DNA of 64,000 nucleotides from Heterobilharzia americana. Its lineage: Eukaryota; Platyhelminthes; Trematoda; Strigeidida; Schistosomatidae. A program made the position numbers and the translations under genes. The stretch spans positions 13,446,515 to 13,510,514 of the forward strand of contig OX104131.1 of the NCBI GenBank assembly GCA_944470555.2, read 5' to 3'. The stretch's first letter is position 1. Each line of letters starts with the position of its first letter. Shown in pieces: positions 1 through 13,069 of this stretch. The notes beneath the pieces were generated by a model. The model worked only from the letters and a program-made list of their open reading frames with translations, searched no databases and had not been told where the DNA came from.

Positions 1-244
1 CCTGATGTGGTTTGAGTGTAAGCATCAATTTTCAGTAATTCAGTGTACAGTGTAGATTGGGAAGAACCAATACTGACAAAACATTAGCAGTGAGTCACTA
101 CTGGCAAAGCTGATTCTTAATAGATTGTGTCACATCGAAACAGTCTGATATACTTCCTACACAGAGAAAAATCTCGACAAAAATGTAGAATTTGAAATCA
201 GGATTTGTAAAAGCAATACTACATAAACATTTGAACAGATTTAA
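1..244. other. No recognised feature at the left edge
   Basis: AT-rich sequence with no coding, RNA or repeat signal that I can assign. It may be flank of the repeat that begins near 245. Confidence 0.4.
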
Positions 245-1480
245 TTTATATATATGGTTCAATTACAGAGTCACAAACAGTCGTATGAACACGGAAACCT
301 ACATAGAAGTTCACGAAAGATGCCGGCCTCTGATGACGGTAAATAAGCAGCACCTGTAAAATCATTGAAAAGGCAAACACGATTTAACTGAGACCAAAAC
401 GGAAACGACTATTGGACTTTGGCATCACTTACTATGACATTGGAGTACAAATACTGAATGACAATATCCAAGTAATCAGTCTGTTATCAACACAATTCAA
501 CTACTGGCAGTCTAGTTTACAAGAATTTGTAACACCATCTATCCTGTGATTCATGATAGTTAGTTCCTTACTTGATTATACGACCTTCGTCCTTCTTCAA
601 AGCTTTTTCAAACACTTTGTCAATCAAAAACTTCACTAAGGCATAAACATGGATGTCCGTGTTACGTTCGGTATCTTCCAAGAAAGCGTTTCATTTCTGA
701 TTACTTTCAGTGTTTATATTCTTACAAAGATTTCAACATTTCGTCTGTGAGTAGGGTTACACAGAAAATAATGTTTCGAAATAATGTTTTGCAGACAACA
801 AGTGCCACATGTAACAAACGAATACCCCAACTTACATATAAATAATACGAGGCTAGTAAGGAATACAGACCTCATCAGATATACTGAAATGTGGAGTTAA
901 CTCAGAACACACAATTATTCACGCTCTGTTTATTTATATATGTTTGGTACAAAGCTGTTCAAACAACAACGCCTTCCACACTGGTTAACTAGTGAACACA
1001 TAAATGAGCATGTTTGTAATGTGTTGTTTGTATTGACTGAATACCTTCCCTTGAAATATTTTTATCTCATCATACGATATAATCAAAAAATTGTTTTTGT
1101 GGACTATTTTATGTATTTGTCACAAGATAATGATATGAAATAGTTTCTATACATCAATTTAGCAAGATTTGAAAAAATGTTTTTATTCATGATAATTCAA
1201 AATTCTGTAACAAGGGAGATGAATGTGAAACCACTGTCAATAAGATGATTATTTACAATATGTGAAATTTATTACTCCATTCATTCCTGGATTGCCAATG
1301 TGAAACATATCTGTATGATATGAGATAATGACTAAATGTATAGTTTTATGGTCAAGAGATGCGCTGAACTGGATTTCATGAGTGGATGCTTTCCCTTATG
1401 GATCATATCTCAATGGTAACAAATTTCCTTGATATAAATTAGTGGTAGATTTTGTAACATCTTTTCGAAATGTATCAAGT
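245..1480. repeat. Unknown interspersed repeat R1, copy A
   Basis: This stretch aligns colinearly with 23950-25230. Matching landmarks in the same order include the 'acatagaagt' stretch (about 300 and 24007), 'ataaataatacgaggct' (about 838 and 24561), 'tgtttggtacaaag' (about 941 and 24664), and 'gaactggatttcatgag' (about 1366 and 25109). Similarity is high in blocks and poor between them (about 470-640), as expected of an old repeat. No protein domain is visible; the short frame at 940-1143 keeps only its first dozen codons in the other copy, so it is probably not coding. No terminal repeats or tail were found, so the class is unknown. Confidence 0.7.
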
Positions 1481-4400
1481 TGTTCCCACAAATCAGATTT
1501 CTTTAGATTAATTAACTCGAGTAATGTTTGCTTTGAAATGTAACCGTTTTAAATTATGATGCCTGAGACGTATTTAGTCAGAGTTTCTTTCAAGTTTGAT
1601 TACATTTGTCAAGTGCAACATTTGAGCAGTTGAAATAAAAAAAGCTTCATTAGTTTTTTTATTATCATGAAGTAGACTAATGTTCACAACTGGGATCACT
1701 ACTACTTTACAAATTTCCACTGAAATACCATCGCGTATTTATCGTTTCTTGAAGCTTTCTTCAATTCCCTGTTAGACTGAGGACGTTATCGTAAATATTC
1801 TTTAGTCAGAAAGTTCATATGCTTAGAAACACATTTTGATCAGTTCTTCCCGGACATTCCATGTCATCAAATTACGTTTCTTTTAAAACACTGATACAAA
1901 TATCTACACCCAAATTCTGAAGTTTCATATCTCTGATAACCAATACCACTGCTCTACTGAGGAAATTATTCAGGGAACAGTTTTGTAATACTGCTACTAC
2001 CGATAATGATCACTTTATTTCAATAAGTTTTGATGCGATTTGTAATTATCAGCACGTAATATAGCAGAAAAGTGTACTCACAAACATTTGACCAGCATTA
2101 ACTATAGCCATTTAAATCATGAGATTAGTGTTAGTGGTGAGGACAGTTAGGCATGAATGATAGGAACACTGAAACTATTGATAATAATTTATTGTTACAA
2201 ATTAGCCATTGACTTCTGTTCTGACACTTCTTTCTTCACATAATTTGCTTGTTAGGTAGGGCACAGTTGAATTCTTATATCTTTTTTGTCGCACGAATGT
2301 TGCCTCAAAATTATTTTTCTCTATTCTACACAAATACCAGCAGAGAGAGTGAGCTGTAAAAAAATTGTAACCTCAGTATCAGACAACATTGTAGTGGTCA
2401 GTTACCTGTTTGAATCCAAATATCTGACAACGACGGTGTTAACCTGTTAGATCATAGATATGCCACCCTATGCAAAATAGCATAGGCCTTCATTGGTAGA
2501 TCAGGTAAGTTAAGGTGCGAATAATAAAGAGGAATAGGTCAAATAAAGGAAATAATAACTTGTAAAAGTACAGAGTGAGTTATATCAAGTAGTCAGAAAT
2601 TTCTTATACAATCTTAAAAGTGAAAACATATTTTTGAAGTGAACAAGACATGAAACGACCAGCACACACGAGAAGATAAACTTAAACCAGATAAGGGAAA
2701 TTCGATTTACCTTGTTCAGTAACCCCATCAATACAACACAAGTCATAGAATCAATACAGCTCAAGCAAGTCCTACTTTCGCTTGAGACTAAAATCGAAAG
2801 TCTGACCTTTACAAGATTTTAAATGAGGACTACTTAACGGAGATCACTAGTCAGCTTCAGATACGAATATATTCATTCGAGCGCAGTCTAAAAGAGAAAA
2901 TATTTGTATGGAAATGGTCAGTTCCTCGGCATAGTGAATGAAGACAGTTTTGGCAGAATAAGTAGATACGTCATGCAAAAAGAAGGAAAAAAGAAAAGGG
3001 GAAAGTATTTGTCGCGTCTAGCTTATTTAGCAAGAGTTATCCAGGAACAGAGTCAAAAGGTAGACGAATAAATTCAGTACCTTTGTCTGGACTACAACCA
3101 TTATTATGATGCAAGACATTGACAATGTTCGAAATACTTTGACTGAGTTGATGTGCAAAATCACTTCGCCTATCCGAAGGCCTTCAATGAAGGTCCTAGC
3201 ATCATTGGAACTTCCTCTAATGTTTTTGAAAGTGGAAGGATACAGAATCAAATTTCAATTTTACGTGTGACTAAGAAGATTTTTTAGGCAATGGTACAAC
3301 TTTATTATCTTTCAAGGCAAGAGATATTGTATTTTCGGAAACAATGCATTAGAGATATGTGTAAGAGGTTGATAAAAAATGTTATCACATTTCCAGGTGT
3401 GTTGCATGATACACCATCAGGAAGTAGGCTTTGGGATGCAACCAAGGAGTTGAGATATTTAAAAACAACTTTCGTATTGGAATCAAAGAAACATCTATTC
3501 ATTTGATCATATGTACTGCGGAGGATGAATTCAGCTTGCTGACGTTACGAATACTGGTTTACTACACAGACATTGGAAAATGTTTCCAGAGATATCTGTT
3601 CTCCACTAGTAAGCTTTTAAAAATATTTCTATAAGATGAAAGAGTTATTACTCTAGATAAACTTCTGGTTGCAAATCCTATTGAGACTCTGTATTTTAGA
3701 TTTAATTACACAGTCAAGTTTTTCAAAATCAGAACTGTTTTTGTCTCCTACAACCTTTGGTTTACACTTCGGAGACTTCTGAAATGAAGAGAAGAATGTC
3801 TACTAAATCACATGAACATTAATTGTCGCGACAAGATGTGAGATAGCTCGCGATATTAGTGATAGTGTAATCTAAGGCTTCATCAGCAAATATATCCCAG
3901 TATGTTTCTCTTAACATACTTCTCAACTGCAGCAGCCTATTCCATGGATCGCATCTGGACTACACTTTCTTCAATTGGTATCCAGATGAGTACTTATACA
4001 ATTCGCCACACACTACGTGTGAAACATGTACAGTGCAATGGTCAGAATGCATCAGAGGAGCAGTTAGTTCTTGACGATGAAACATCACCTGTGGAGTTCA
4101 AAATGACATACAAATATGTGCTCCTTTGAATAAACACTAAATCAACATATTGGTTTGAAATAAACTCCTCCCTTCTAATGTTGCCACATCTCTGAGATAA
4201 TCTAGTTCACACATTCATCAAACCACTCACTTCATTCAGAGACACTCCATAATAATAAAAGTGTGGGTGTGATTCGTTCCTTGCTAGAAGGTAACAGGAA
4301 CATCATAACACATTTTAGACTTCAATATGTGAAGAGACGTTATGAGCATTACACAACAGATGGCAGCAAATACTGTGCAGACAGGAGAGGTGCGTCAATT

Positions 4401-4489
4401 CTCTGTAAATAGTCAATGACAACTTCATTGAATGAAGCTGTAGCATGCTCCTTACACACCTCGATACATTCCTCTTGCATGTCTCCACA
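1481..4489. other. Unassigned AT-rich stretch
   Basis: No gene, repeat or RNA is recognised. Short open frames on both strands near 3.0-3.6 kb overlap one another and match no family. A small perfect hairpin (7-bp stem, 6-base loop) lies at 2468-2487. Confidence 0.4.
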
Positions 4490-4700
4490 TGCCAGGATCA
4501 CTTGATGAATTCATGTAGACGAGAAAAACAAAACGATAACAATGTTCATTACTATTTGTTGACATACTTGGAATTATTCGTTGTTTTTCTGGATTATTCT
4601 ATGTGCCGCAACCAAACAAATTACCTCAAATAACAATGTTTGTTGTTCTCACTTCACAAAAGTATGCATTATCTGTGACATATATCTTCAACGCAGTGAA
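4490..4700. repeat. Short interspersed repeat R2, copy A
   Basis: The segment around 4633-4690 ('caatgtttgttgtt', then a cacttca and tatctgtgaca pattern) matches 28797-28850. The flank at 4494-4540 also resembles 28740-28790. This copy has about 60 extra bases between the two matching blocks. Function and class are unknown. Confidence 0.5.
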
Positions 4701-6665
4701 ATAAACAAGAGTTACACATGCTTTGTGACACTGAAGTATTCTGGCTACACATTTGTTTATTTCGCGTGAGCATAAATTATTGTTGCATAGGGACTACTGC
4801 ATTCTGAAAATGTTAAATAGGAAGTAGGTGTATTTGTCTTCACTGCTGGTATCTCCTCTGTTTGATGTGTTGCTTTGAACCATTGGTGGAGTGCTTCTCC
4901 TCACCCATGACATCCTATTGTTGGTTACAGCATTGGGGTATCTAGATAAAACATACTTTCCAGCTGCATGTGTATGTGGAGATGGACACTTGGCTTTGAA
5001 TGTTTTTGCTTTCCATCAGTTTAGTGAATCGGGAATGATAATTAGGCATTTGTGAAATATCGCAGATAAGTGTAGCCGTTTTCAACCATGCAAAAACATT
5101 TTAACTGCGTTAGCAGTTCTCTGTTGAACAGCCATTCGAAACTGAATTGACAGCATATTTATGTCTTTCGATGGTTTAGTATCTGCAAGTCAGTAATTTC
5201 AAATTAGTGGATATAAAATAACTTTATTACTGAATCATTCGAATGACTCCTAGCTGTACTAATTCACTACTTCGTGCTATACGTCAGTCTCAGGACCACT
5301 TCTCGGAGACAACATCTTATCGACCGTGACCATGTCAATTTTCGCTTCACATTTCATGAACATCAACCGAAATTTGCGAAACTCCATTCACTGTGAAAGT
5401 GGTCTCATCATCCAGTATACGAAGTTATACCTTGAAAGTTCTATATTCGAAATTTCATTCGTGATTCTGTTTAGCCAGAGAAGGACATTCTCACATTATC
5501 TGTGTTTTGTTGATATAAGTTGTTCGTGATGGCTTCACAGGAGACAGAATATTTCGTCTACATCCCGAACATGTAACCACCTACAGTCGGTATAAACGGT
5601 TTCAGTGAATAAATGTCCACGTTAATCATGAATGAAATATTGGATGACAGCAAGGTGTGAAGTGAATCGCTTAGTCCGTTATTGTTGAGCATATTTGATA
5701 GCGAACAGTTTAAAGTGATCAGCTTGACACTTCTGTCCATTCACCTACTTCCATGACACTGTGATATATTGTCTCCTGAAACTATTCTCAACCAGCCACC
5801 CAACTTTCAGCTTCAATTCACGCTCACTATTGTTGTGTGTCCATAGAGACTGAGTACCTCATTAGTGTTACCAGAAGGAACTTTAGTTGCCACATTTGTG
5901 TAAATGAGTCTCCAGGAGATGTACCTTTATTCGAAAGTTATTTTCAGTATATAAGCATTCGCTTGCCAACTCACTTTGAAAGACGTATACCAGCTGGTCT
6001 CGAAAATCTTGAAAACTGTGTCCACTAGATCTTACGCAATCTCACTTCTATGGCTCAAACTCATAATAGTTGCACATAGCGTATAACCTCGCATTTTAGA
6101 GGTTGTACTCGTGAATGCCACAGAATAATACAAAAACAATGCATAGATATCTGCATAAAACAGATGGAGCTTTCATTCACCTGTCAACAATTGTTACCGT
6201 GGAACCTCAAGGAAACTGACAATAAGCAAGTATTTCTTCATTATCATGCAAGTTTAAACTTATTCTCGCCTTCTTAGTTTCACTGACTGTACACGTTTCC
6301 AAGATATGAGATTTCGATTCCATAGGTCAAGATGACACTTGTTGTGTGTTGTAGTTGTATTTTCACTTCCAGGTGCAAATTTTATGTTACCTGAAATCTA
6401 TTCGGAAGTTAATGTGTCCACATGGTTGGTCATATATTAACTGTAAATACACCAATCGGTAAGCGTTGATTAGGGGACATCTAGTAGTTTTACCCTTCAC
6501 CATATTCCATATGGAATATTCATCGTCACTACTACTGTAGATCAAGACATTTATTACCTGGCATAAGTTCCTTTATTGAGTTTCAACGCAGAATCAGCCA
6601 ATGAGAAGCTGGCAGCAATGACATAGTTTTTGTCCATATACTGCAATGAAATTACTTCATTTGAA
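4701..6665. other. Unassigned AT-rich stretch
   Basis: I see no supported gene, RNA or repeat here. Open frames are short, overlap on both strands and match no family. Confidence 0.4.
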
Positions 6666-6940
6666 TTTTTCATTATTATTCATTTGCCCCTTGGGTTCCT
6701 GGTGAAACACATGGCTTCAGTAGCACTTCGCCACCACCACTGCCCACAAACTCTCGTTTCTTCTTCACACACACTCTTCTATGTCACCCTCAGCTAGGAC
6801 GCCCAATTTGTCGTTTCCCCTTGCGATTGCACTCAAGGGCTTGGCATGGTGCGTGACGTTCTAAGTCGACCCACTCAGTGTATGCCCAATCCAATCCATA
6901 CACACTTTACTCCACTGCATATTTGTAGGGTGATGGGTTC

Positions 6941-6980
6941 TTGGTTGGTTGGTTGTCAGCCAGCCAGCCAACCAGCCAGA
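6941..6980. repeat. Low-complexity GGTT / CAGC runs
   Basis: Short tandem tetranucleotides ('ttggttggttggtt' followed by 'cagccagccagcc') expanded inside the 3' part of RTE copy 1. Confidence 0.7.
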
Positions 6981-7980
6981 GTTTCTTGTTGCTTGTTCTT
7001 GTTATTCTGGCCATCTGATCTCCATCCTCAGTAACGAGCCAGCGTAGGCAGCTGTTCATGAATGTTTGAAGTTTGCTGAGATTGCTCTTCGTGACGTGCC
7101 AAGTCTCTCAACCATCACATGGAAGCACTGAGTTACTTGACTGAGATAAGTGTTGAAAATCCGGATGTTGTTCACGCTTTATGCTGAGTGGGGTGGGGTG
7201 GAGTGGAGTAGATCTCCTCACTGATTTCAGGTTAATGAAGGCCTGTGTTGCTGCCTTTCCTATCCTGGCTTTGACGCCCTCATCTGTGTGGCCACCGCCA
7301 CCATCACCGTCACCACCTGTAGTTGAGAGGATGCTGTCAAGATGGTAGGTGAAATAACTAACCTCCTTCAGATTTCTCCCATTTATGGTGATTGGTGCTT
7401 GTTGTTGCCTTTTTTGTTGTTGGTAGGATATTTTCATCACCTTTGTCATCTCTATGTTCACCTGGAAGAAGTCCTGTCTTCTCTGCCTCGCCTGTTCTGC
7501 CAAGTTGTTAGTTTTGCTTGTGAATCTTCAAGTTTATGCTGCAATACATTAGACACAAATCGCCATCGGCGGCCAAATCCAAATCGTCTGCTAGAGTCTT
7601 TCCATCGGTAGAGTCAGCGTATGCCCCTCTTCTCACTCCCCACTTCTTCTCGCATGATCAAGTCCAGTTCACCACAATAAGGAAAATCATCGACGACCGT
7701 AGGCAACCTTATCTTGTCTTACTCCTCTATTCACTTCACTTCAAAGTCACCAATGACCTTTCCATTGTCAATCACCTGCCATCACTTGCATCATCATGTG
7801 GCATATACCTGCTGTTGAATCAGGTTGATAAATGTTTGTGGCACCAAAAGCGTAGTGTTGAAGCGACCACCTGCCAAATTACTTCTCGGTCGACGCTGTT
7901 GAAGGCCTATTCAAAATCGATGAAGTTGAGTTAGAGTTGAGTTGACTGACATTCTGTGCTCTCCTACATGATGATGCGTA

Positions 7981-8000
7981 GCGTTGCGTTGCGTTGCGTT
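7981..8000. repeat. (GCGTT)4 microsatellite
   Basis: Four exact GCGTT units inside the RT remnant. A TTGAG-type run precedes it at 7921-7948. These are local expansions within a dead element. Confidence 0.8.
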
Positions 8001-8240
8001 ACAATTTGATCCGCACATGATTTGTTCTTCCTTAATTAAGCCAGCCATCCAGCCAGTTTCAGTAGCAATTTTGAATCCACAGCACTCTTTACTCCCTCCA
8101 ATATGATGCGGCAGAATATTTCACTTGGGGTGGACAGGTGTGGAGCATGATTCCGCACCAGTTTCTGCAAAGACATAGGTCACTCACTCTTCTTTGGAAG
8201 TTGGACATGGTAGCTGTTCTTGAAATCAATCGGCAGGCAC

Positions 8241-8266
8241 CTTTCCTTCTTTCCTTCCTTCCTTCC
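8241..8266. repeat. (CTTC)n / pyrimidine microsatellite
   Basis: A run of CTTT/CTTC tetranucleotides on the plus strand inside the dead RT region. Confidence 0.75.
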
Positions 8267-9039
8267 AAACATTGAGAAATACTGGTTTGAGCACGTCCAC
8301 TGATGTGTCTGCGTCTGTCTTCAGTGCTTCTGGTGGAATTCCATCTAGTCCTGCTGCTTTCCCGGATTTCAGCAACTTTATGGAGTTCAGGATTTCACTT
8401 CACTCCTGTCCGAGTGCTTGTGTTCACATGTAGGTGGTATTTCTGGACGAGTTGCAGTTGGTGGCGGTGGTGGTGATCGATCCAAGAGTTTTCTGAAGTG
8501 GTCATTCAATCCATTCCTGTGTTCCTCCTCTTTCGTAACAAAAATTTCCTTCATTATCTCTCAATGAATTCATCTGAATTGATCTCTACTCAGATAGTAG
8601 CCTGGTTATTTGATACAATGTTGTCAGGTTTCTGTCTCTCCTACCTGCTAACTGTTCTGCTTCACTTGCCAATGTGTCGTAGAAGTGTCTTTTGCGTTTC
8701 CGTACACTCTCCTTCACTTCTTTCTCAAGTGTTGTGTTTTACGGGCTGTATTCAGTTCATCTTTTCTTCGTTCATACCTGCACTGCACTGTACTGCTTCA
8801 TCTTATAATCCACCACCTTCCTCTCCTTGTTCTCTCAGCTTCCTTGTCTCCGTCAAGATACACTGCTTGTCTCGATTCTTCTTCATTCCTAATGAGGTTA
8901 TGCAGGTTTCTTTCCATATAGCTTTCGAAGAGTTCCAGTGTTCTTCCACGTCAGATGCTTCAGGTACGTTTCTCAACGTCTCTCATTTTCTCCTGATGAC
9001 TGACGTGAAGATGTCCTTTGAAGTTTCATCCTTCAGATT

Positions 9040-9805
9040 CTGCTCTGGGTGTTGAACGTGAACTGTGGTCTATCACCAACTTCTCCAAAGGTTTTCAACT
9101 TTATTTGGAAGTCAGGTTCCTTGCAATAGACAGTGAGTGGTGTGAACCTACATCTTCTCCTCTTCTTCATCTTATGTCCAGTAGGCTGCGTCTCTACTTT
9201 CTTCACATTGAAATGAAGTCGATCTGAAGTCAATTTCAGTGTGTCCATCTGGTGAAATCAACTCCATATCACTGCCTTTTGAATATCTTTTTGTTAGTCC
9301 ACACTGCCTCCAGTCACCAAATCGTTGAATGCTGAGAAGTCTGCAAACGGTTCTGCATTCTCATTTGTCATTTCACCAAGTACTTCTATACCCATGACGA
9401 GTTCTCTTCCTGTGTTGTCTGCTCCCAGTTTGGCATTTATGTCACCCCACGCATTAGAAGTTTGATGTCGCTATCTGGGGTAAGGTCTTGTCCATTACTG
9501 ATTGCAACTGTCTGTAGAATTCCTCCTTCTTCTCTTCATCTGCATTATTTGTGGGTGCATAGGGTAGCATTGTATGGTTGTGACTTTCTTTCCTTTTGAG
9601 TTGAATCTTGCTGATATGATCGTTGAGGAGATTGGTTCCCACTGCATGAGAGAGAGCTTTCGATGTTCTTGAAGACATCATGATGGCCAATCCAAATCTC
9701 AGTGTGCTCGTGGTTGTCATCTGGGTGACAATATCGGAGTAGATTATGGACTCTCCAGTTGACAGTTTGGAGAGCCCACTCCCATTCCATTACACCTGCT
9801 TTCAC
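9040..9805 (-). pseudogene. Endonuclease domain remnant of the RTE-like element
   Basis: Minus-strand frames carry the block 'YAPTNNADEEKKEEFYRQLQ' (the tyrosine preserved as 'PYAPTNNADEE' around 9550), preceded by a degenerate 'AIMMSSRTSKAL' motif. Downstream, in shifted frames, follow remnants of the MGD-N-K-G block (around 9455), a 'SPDGHTEIDF' block (around 9240) and a 'D-RRRR' block with the region expected to hold the final SDH. These belong to the exonuclease/endonuclease/phosphatase fold that nicks target DNA to prime reverse transcription. Frameshifts between blocks and a ruined MGD motif mean it is inactive. Confidence 0.8.
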
Positions 9806-9951
9806 AGATTCGTCGATTAACTGAAATACGGTTCTTTAAGAATAAACAATAATTAATAATAAACTACGAACCTCGGATAGTGAGGTATTTGTGGGTTTAT
9901 CGCGTTAAAAGCACCTTACAGACAAAGAGTCAACAGTATGGCAGCCAGGTT

Positions 9952-10117
9952 GGTTTCAAGTTCAATAGAGACTTGAAAGGCCACACTAGCAACTGCTGAA
10001 ATATTCAATCAGCTTTTGATATTTTAGTTGGGAAGGTGGTTGTTATCAAAATGATGAAACATGATTTGTCTCCTCAGCAGTTGCTAGAATGGCCTTTAAA
10101 GTTAATAAAGTCAAACC
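9952..10117. repeat. Inverted repeat (hairpin-forming)
   Basis: The arms 9952-9998 and 10074-10117 are reverse complements. The inner core is 'aggcca', then 'ctagcaactgctga', against its complement 'tcagcagttgctag', with two mismatches over about 27 bases. The outer arms match less well. The spacer is about 75 bases. It sits between two retrotransposon fragments and could be a degraded foldback/MITE element or a local inverted duplication. No open frame. Confidence 0.6.
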
Positions 10118-10502
10118 AAAAAGGGAATTTGAAAGAGGCACGTATGTTCCCCTCCCCCCCCGATGAAGTCAAGGCATAAGACAGATGCATTTCCAAGTTA
10201 GCATCGAAATGGATCTCAACACTACCATGTCAGATGATGAACAACCCACGATTGAGTAGATATAAGTGTCAAGTTGAAGATGAAGCAAGATTGATAAAAA
10301 GTATGAGATATAAAAGGGATACAAGGTTAACATTCTTCAGAGAAGCGAAAACAAGGTAGTAAAGGAGTTAACATGCTTATTCCACTCTGTCTCATCATGT
10401 TCAGCAAATCTGCATGCATATACACATGTGCTTATATTACGCATACTGATATGAACAACTATCAGTAAAATAGCTGAAAAGGACTTAAACGGAACAGCTC
10501 TT

Positions 10503-11335
10503 CAGGTATGTCACTCAGGGTGGTCCACTCTGGTTATCCTCATTCAACATTGCCAACACCACGCCTACATATGTCTCCTCCTTCACATCTAATTCCATGG
10601 AGGTTTACAATGTTATACTAGACCTCTCAGTAAATTCAGATTACGCAGTCGATATTGTATTGCTAAATAAAGATTTTGACAGGATACAATATCTTCTAAA
10701 CACCTTGACTATCAACTCCAAAATGTTTGCTTTGCGTTTCTTACCACCCTATTGGAAAAATATTCCAGATTCTGCCTGTGCAAACTCTTCACCTAACAGT
10801 ATGGGGTGAGGAGATTGGACATGTTTAATATTTTACATCCGTGAGAAGCTGGATCAACCCTGTGGTCAACGAACCTATAAATAGACAAAGTGGCTCATTG
10901 GACACTTGTCAGTGGTCCCAGTGTGATGTCTAATTGCCTGTCAATAGCTGAGTGTTCTGTGCTGCAGTTCAATCTGTTCGAATATATAGCAGTGAAACAT
11001 GTCAACTAGGAGTAGTGACCATGATGCTACTCAAGGTGTTCAACCACCGTTACCTTTCGTTGGGTAGGAAATGTGTCATTTTGTCACCACGTCAGTATGG
11101 TAGAGGTCAGGCAAAGTGCTTTGGAGAAAAGAGAAGCGTCACCTGATGATGTTCTGCACCTTCGTTAACTGAGATGGTTTGTGTATTGCAAATACCTAGT
11201 CACCATCTGTTATTTCACTCAATGTGAGCTGAAATAGGTGCAGGGAGGAGAAGTGTCAGAGTCGGCCAGGCCAAAACGCAACATGAGTTGCGTAAGCCAC
11301 TCAATCTTGGTCTGAGTAGTGATTTTATAGATACA
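10503..11335 (+). mobile_element. SR2-like RTE retrotransposon fragment (RT to C-terminus)
   Basis: A second non-LTR family, different from the one at 6.7-9.8 kb. The nucleotides at 10503-10553 match a broken 'GVRQGCPLSPFLFN' motif. The YADD catalytic block follows (around 10640) as YAVD, then the thumb. At 10952-11080 there is 'FCAAVQSVRIYSSET', corresponding to the CAAVRSVLLYGSETW block. At 11100-11300 remnants of the 'LHLRRLRWLGHVLRM' and 'GGQTKTW' blocks appear. The 5' end is missing. A loss of the first catalytic-pair Asp plus frameshifts make it non-functional. Confidence 0.75.
10597..10809 (+). pseudogene. RT palm fragment with YAVD in place of YADD
   Basis: A 70-codon frame aligns with the region spanning RT motif C. 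'NSDYAVDIVLLNKDFDRIQ' is recognisable as the EYADDIVL block. The change of the first Asp of the pair to Val would abolish metal binding. The frame decays after the 'MFALRF' block. Confidence 0.7.
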
Positions 11336-13069
11336 TAATTAAAGGTAATATATGGCGTAGCTGTTACTTATTTCAGTAGCGCAAAAGAATCTACGCATTC
11401 GCATCACACCAATTATCATACGAATGCTCTTAACCTTTCACTTTATTACCATTCCCAAAGAACTTTTCTTCTCCTTCGAGTCGTATGAAGTTTTTATTAT
11501 GAAACTAGTGCTCCCGATATCAACAAGCCTGAAGGTGAATCGTTCACAAAAAAAGACATTAGCTCAGAGAATACCGAATCACTATCATTCTCACCTTGAA
11601 GTGAAAATCACTCACATCATTTCGTTCTCATCTAACTGATGTATTTTTCTTTCAATGATTTTCTTCCTTCACCCTCTATCTTTCATGTAAGTGTCATTGT
11701 CCTTGTTGTACTGATGTGGACGCTAACGTCTTGAACCACTGCGCAAAAATGCCACGTTCCACGCTGATAAAGACTGACTGGCTGAAAGGACTGTTAAAAC
11801 ATTAGCTTCAACCTTCACACAAAAATTGCAGATAAGTCGTTATTCATTCGACTTCTTTGTCCTTGCAAGTGTTGTATAATTCAAGTGTGAGTGTGTTGCG
11901 AAAAGCAAAATCCTGGTCCTCAGCAATATACATTCCTCAAGGCAGACAAGTGGCGCTTCATCTTCAAGTGAAGATACTCGTAATTTCTTAATGAACTTTT
12001 CTGTTTCGATGAGACGAGTCGAGTAGTGTTGCCAAAAACAACAATAATAATTCTGAGATCATGATTGCTCGAATAGATCAAAAAGTTCACTTGCATTTAC
12101 AATAATTCTACCACTACAAAACAACCAACCTAATTTGATTGCTCTCACTCACAATGTGAACTGACAACGCTCACTTCCATATTGCATCAGTTATCAACAT
12201 GTGTAGTCGACAGTTTCGATGGGAGTTTCGACAAAGTCGCTAGCATGTGTTGAACACCACATCGAAAGTCACTTGAATTGTTGCATGTTATCAAAAGAAC
12301 CGAAGTCAACTTCGAAACTTATCCTCTTACTCAATCTATATTTCGCACCACAATCTTTCCTAATTTTATCACACTTAGCTACCGTCGCTCTCATTCTGAG
12401 GCCCACCTAATTCCAAGCTTTGAAATTCAGTTATTCAAAAGAATCTCTCATTTCCCCTAATATATATTATTGAACACCAAAACGGTGAAATCATTGCTTT
12501 CGTTGACTGCTCAACCAAAATACTTCTTGAATATGGTCGGAAAGTGAAAAGTACATGAAATTTAAGATGAAATTCCTTATTCATTGGATTACATTAGAGA
12601 TGAGAATAGAAATGAAATTATGTTTGTGCATTTACTGAAGCGTCAGCTTTCGTCTGTGACTGACATGTGATAGAGTGTAAGAATGCCAAGCTGAAGGAGA
12701 ACCCATGATCTAACGGTGTTCTGCAAAGAGAAAACAAACAGTTGATATGCACTTGATCCTTAATGTTAAGTTAGTGAAAGGCTACATTATAAAATGCAAG
12801 TTGTTAGTTCCATACCGTGAATGTATTCCACAAATTATAAGTGCATCGGGGACTAGACTACATGAAATTAATTGTTCTCCAGTCACCAATCAATGTATGG
12901 GTTGTCATGCCTAGCTGATTGATGAATTAATGAATGGAAGTACCTGGAAGCATAATCCCATTGTACGTTTCAAGATGCCTCACACACGTTACATTTTTAT
13001 TCTCACATACAAAGAAGTGTGCAAGTGGAGAGTAGAAGTATAAAAATCTAGTGATGCCAGTAACACAAG
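11336..13069. other. Unassigned stretch
   Basis: No gene, RNA or repeat recognised. Several short open frames overlap between strands without family resemblance. Confidence 0.4.

Larger units (their letters stand above)
7108..8900 (-). pseudogene. Reverse transcriptase remnant of the RTE-like element
   Basis: The best-preserved part is the open frame 7503-7108 on the minus strand. It contains 'VNIEMTKVMKI', 'INGRNLKEVSYFTY' and 'VKARIGKAATQAFINLK', the palm-thumb transition typical of RTE/endonuclease-RT proteins. The catalytic FADD block, expected just upstream near 7570-7600, reads as a degenerate DDLDLAADGD. Further upstream only scattered pieces survive in three frames. The frame contains a Gly/Asp-rich insertion with a simple-repeat origin (around 7296-7320). 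Confidence 0.8.
6668..9840 (-). mobile_element. RTE-like non-LTR retrotransposon, copy 1 (longest, decayed)
   Basis: Read on the minus strand, this element shows, in order: an apurinic-type endonuclease (about 9805-9040), a linker and reverse transcriptase (about 8900-7110), and a C-terminal/3' region ending near 6668 in an A/T-rich trinucleotide-like tail. It is GC-richer than its surroundings. Frames shift many times and stops are common, so no protein is made. The order endonuclease-RT, the absence of LTRs and the tail fit the RTE clade. Two 5'-truncated relatives lie at 44186-44957 and 58290-59307. The long plus-strand frames here (for example 8498-9055) are antisense shadows. Confidence 0.85.

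Noticed and set aside
940..1143. A 67-codon frame inside repeat R1
   Set aside because: Only the first dozen codons are kept in the second R1 copy, where the frame then stops.
6941..8266. Several short tandem runs that could suggest a CRISPR or minisatellite array
   Set aside because: Units are 3-5 bases without spacers; they are simple-repeat expansions inside a dead retrotransposon.
8498..9055. A 185-codon plus-strand open frame, the longest in the window
   Set aside because: It lies antisense to the endonuclease-RT linker of the minus-strand retrotransposon and is rich in Ser, Leu and Phe, as antisense of Lys/Glu-rich coding DNA tends to be.
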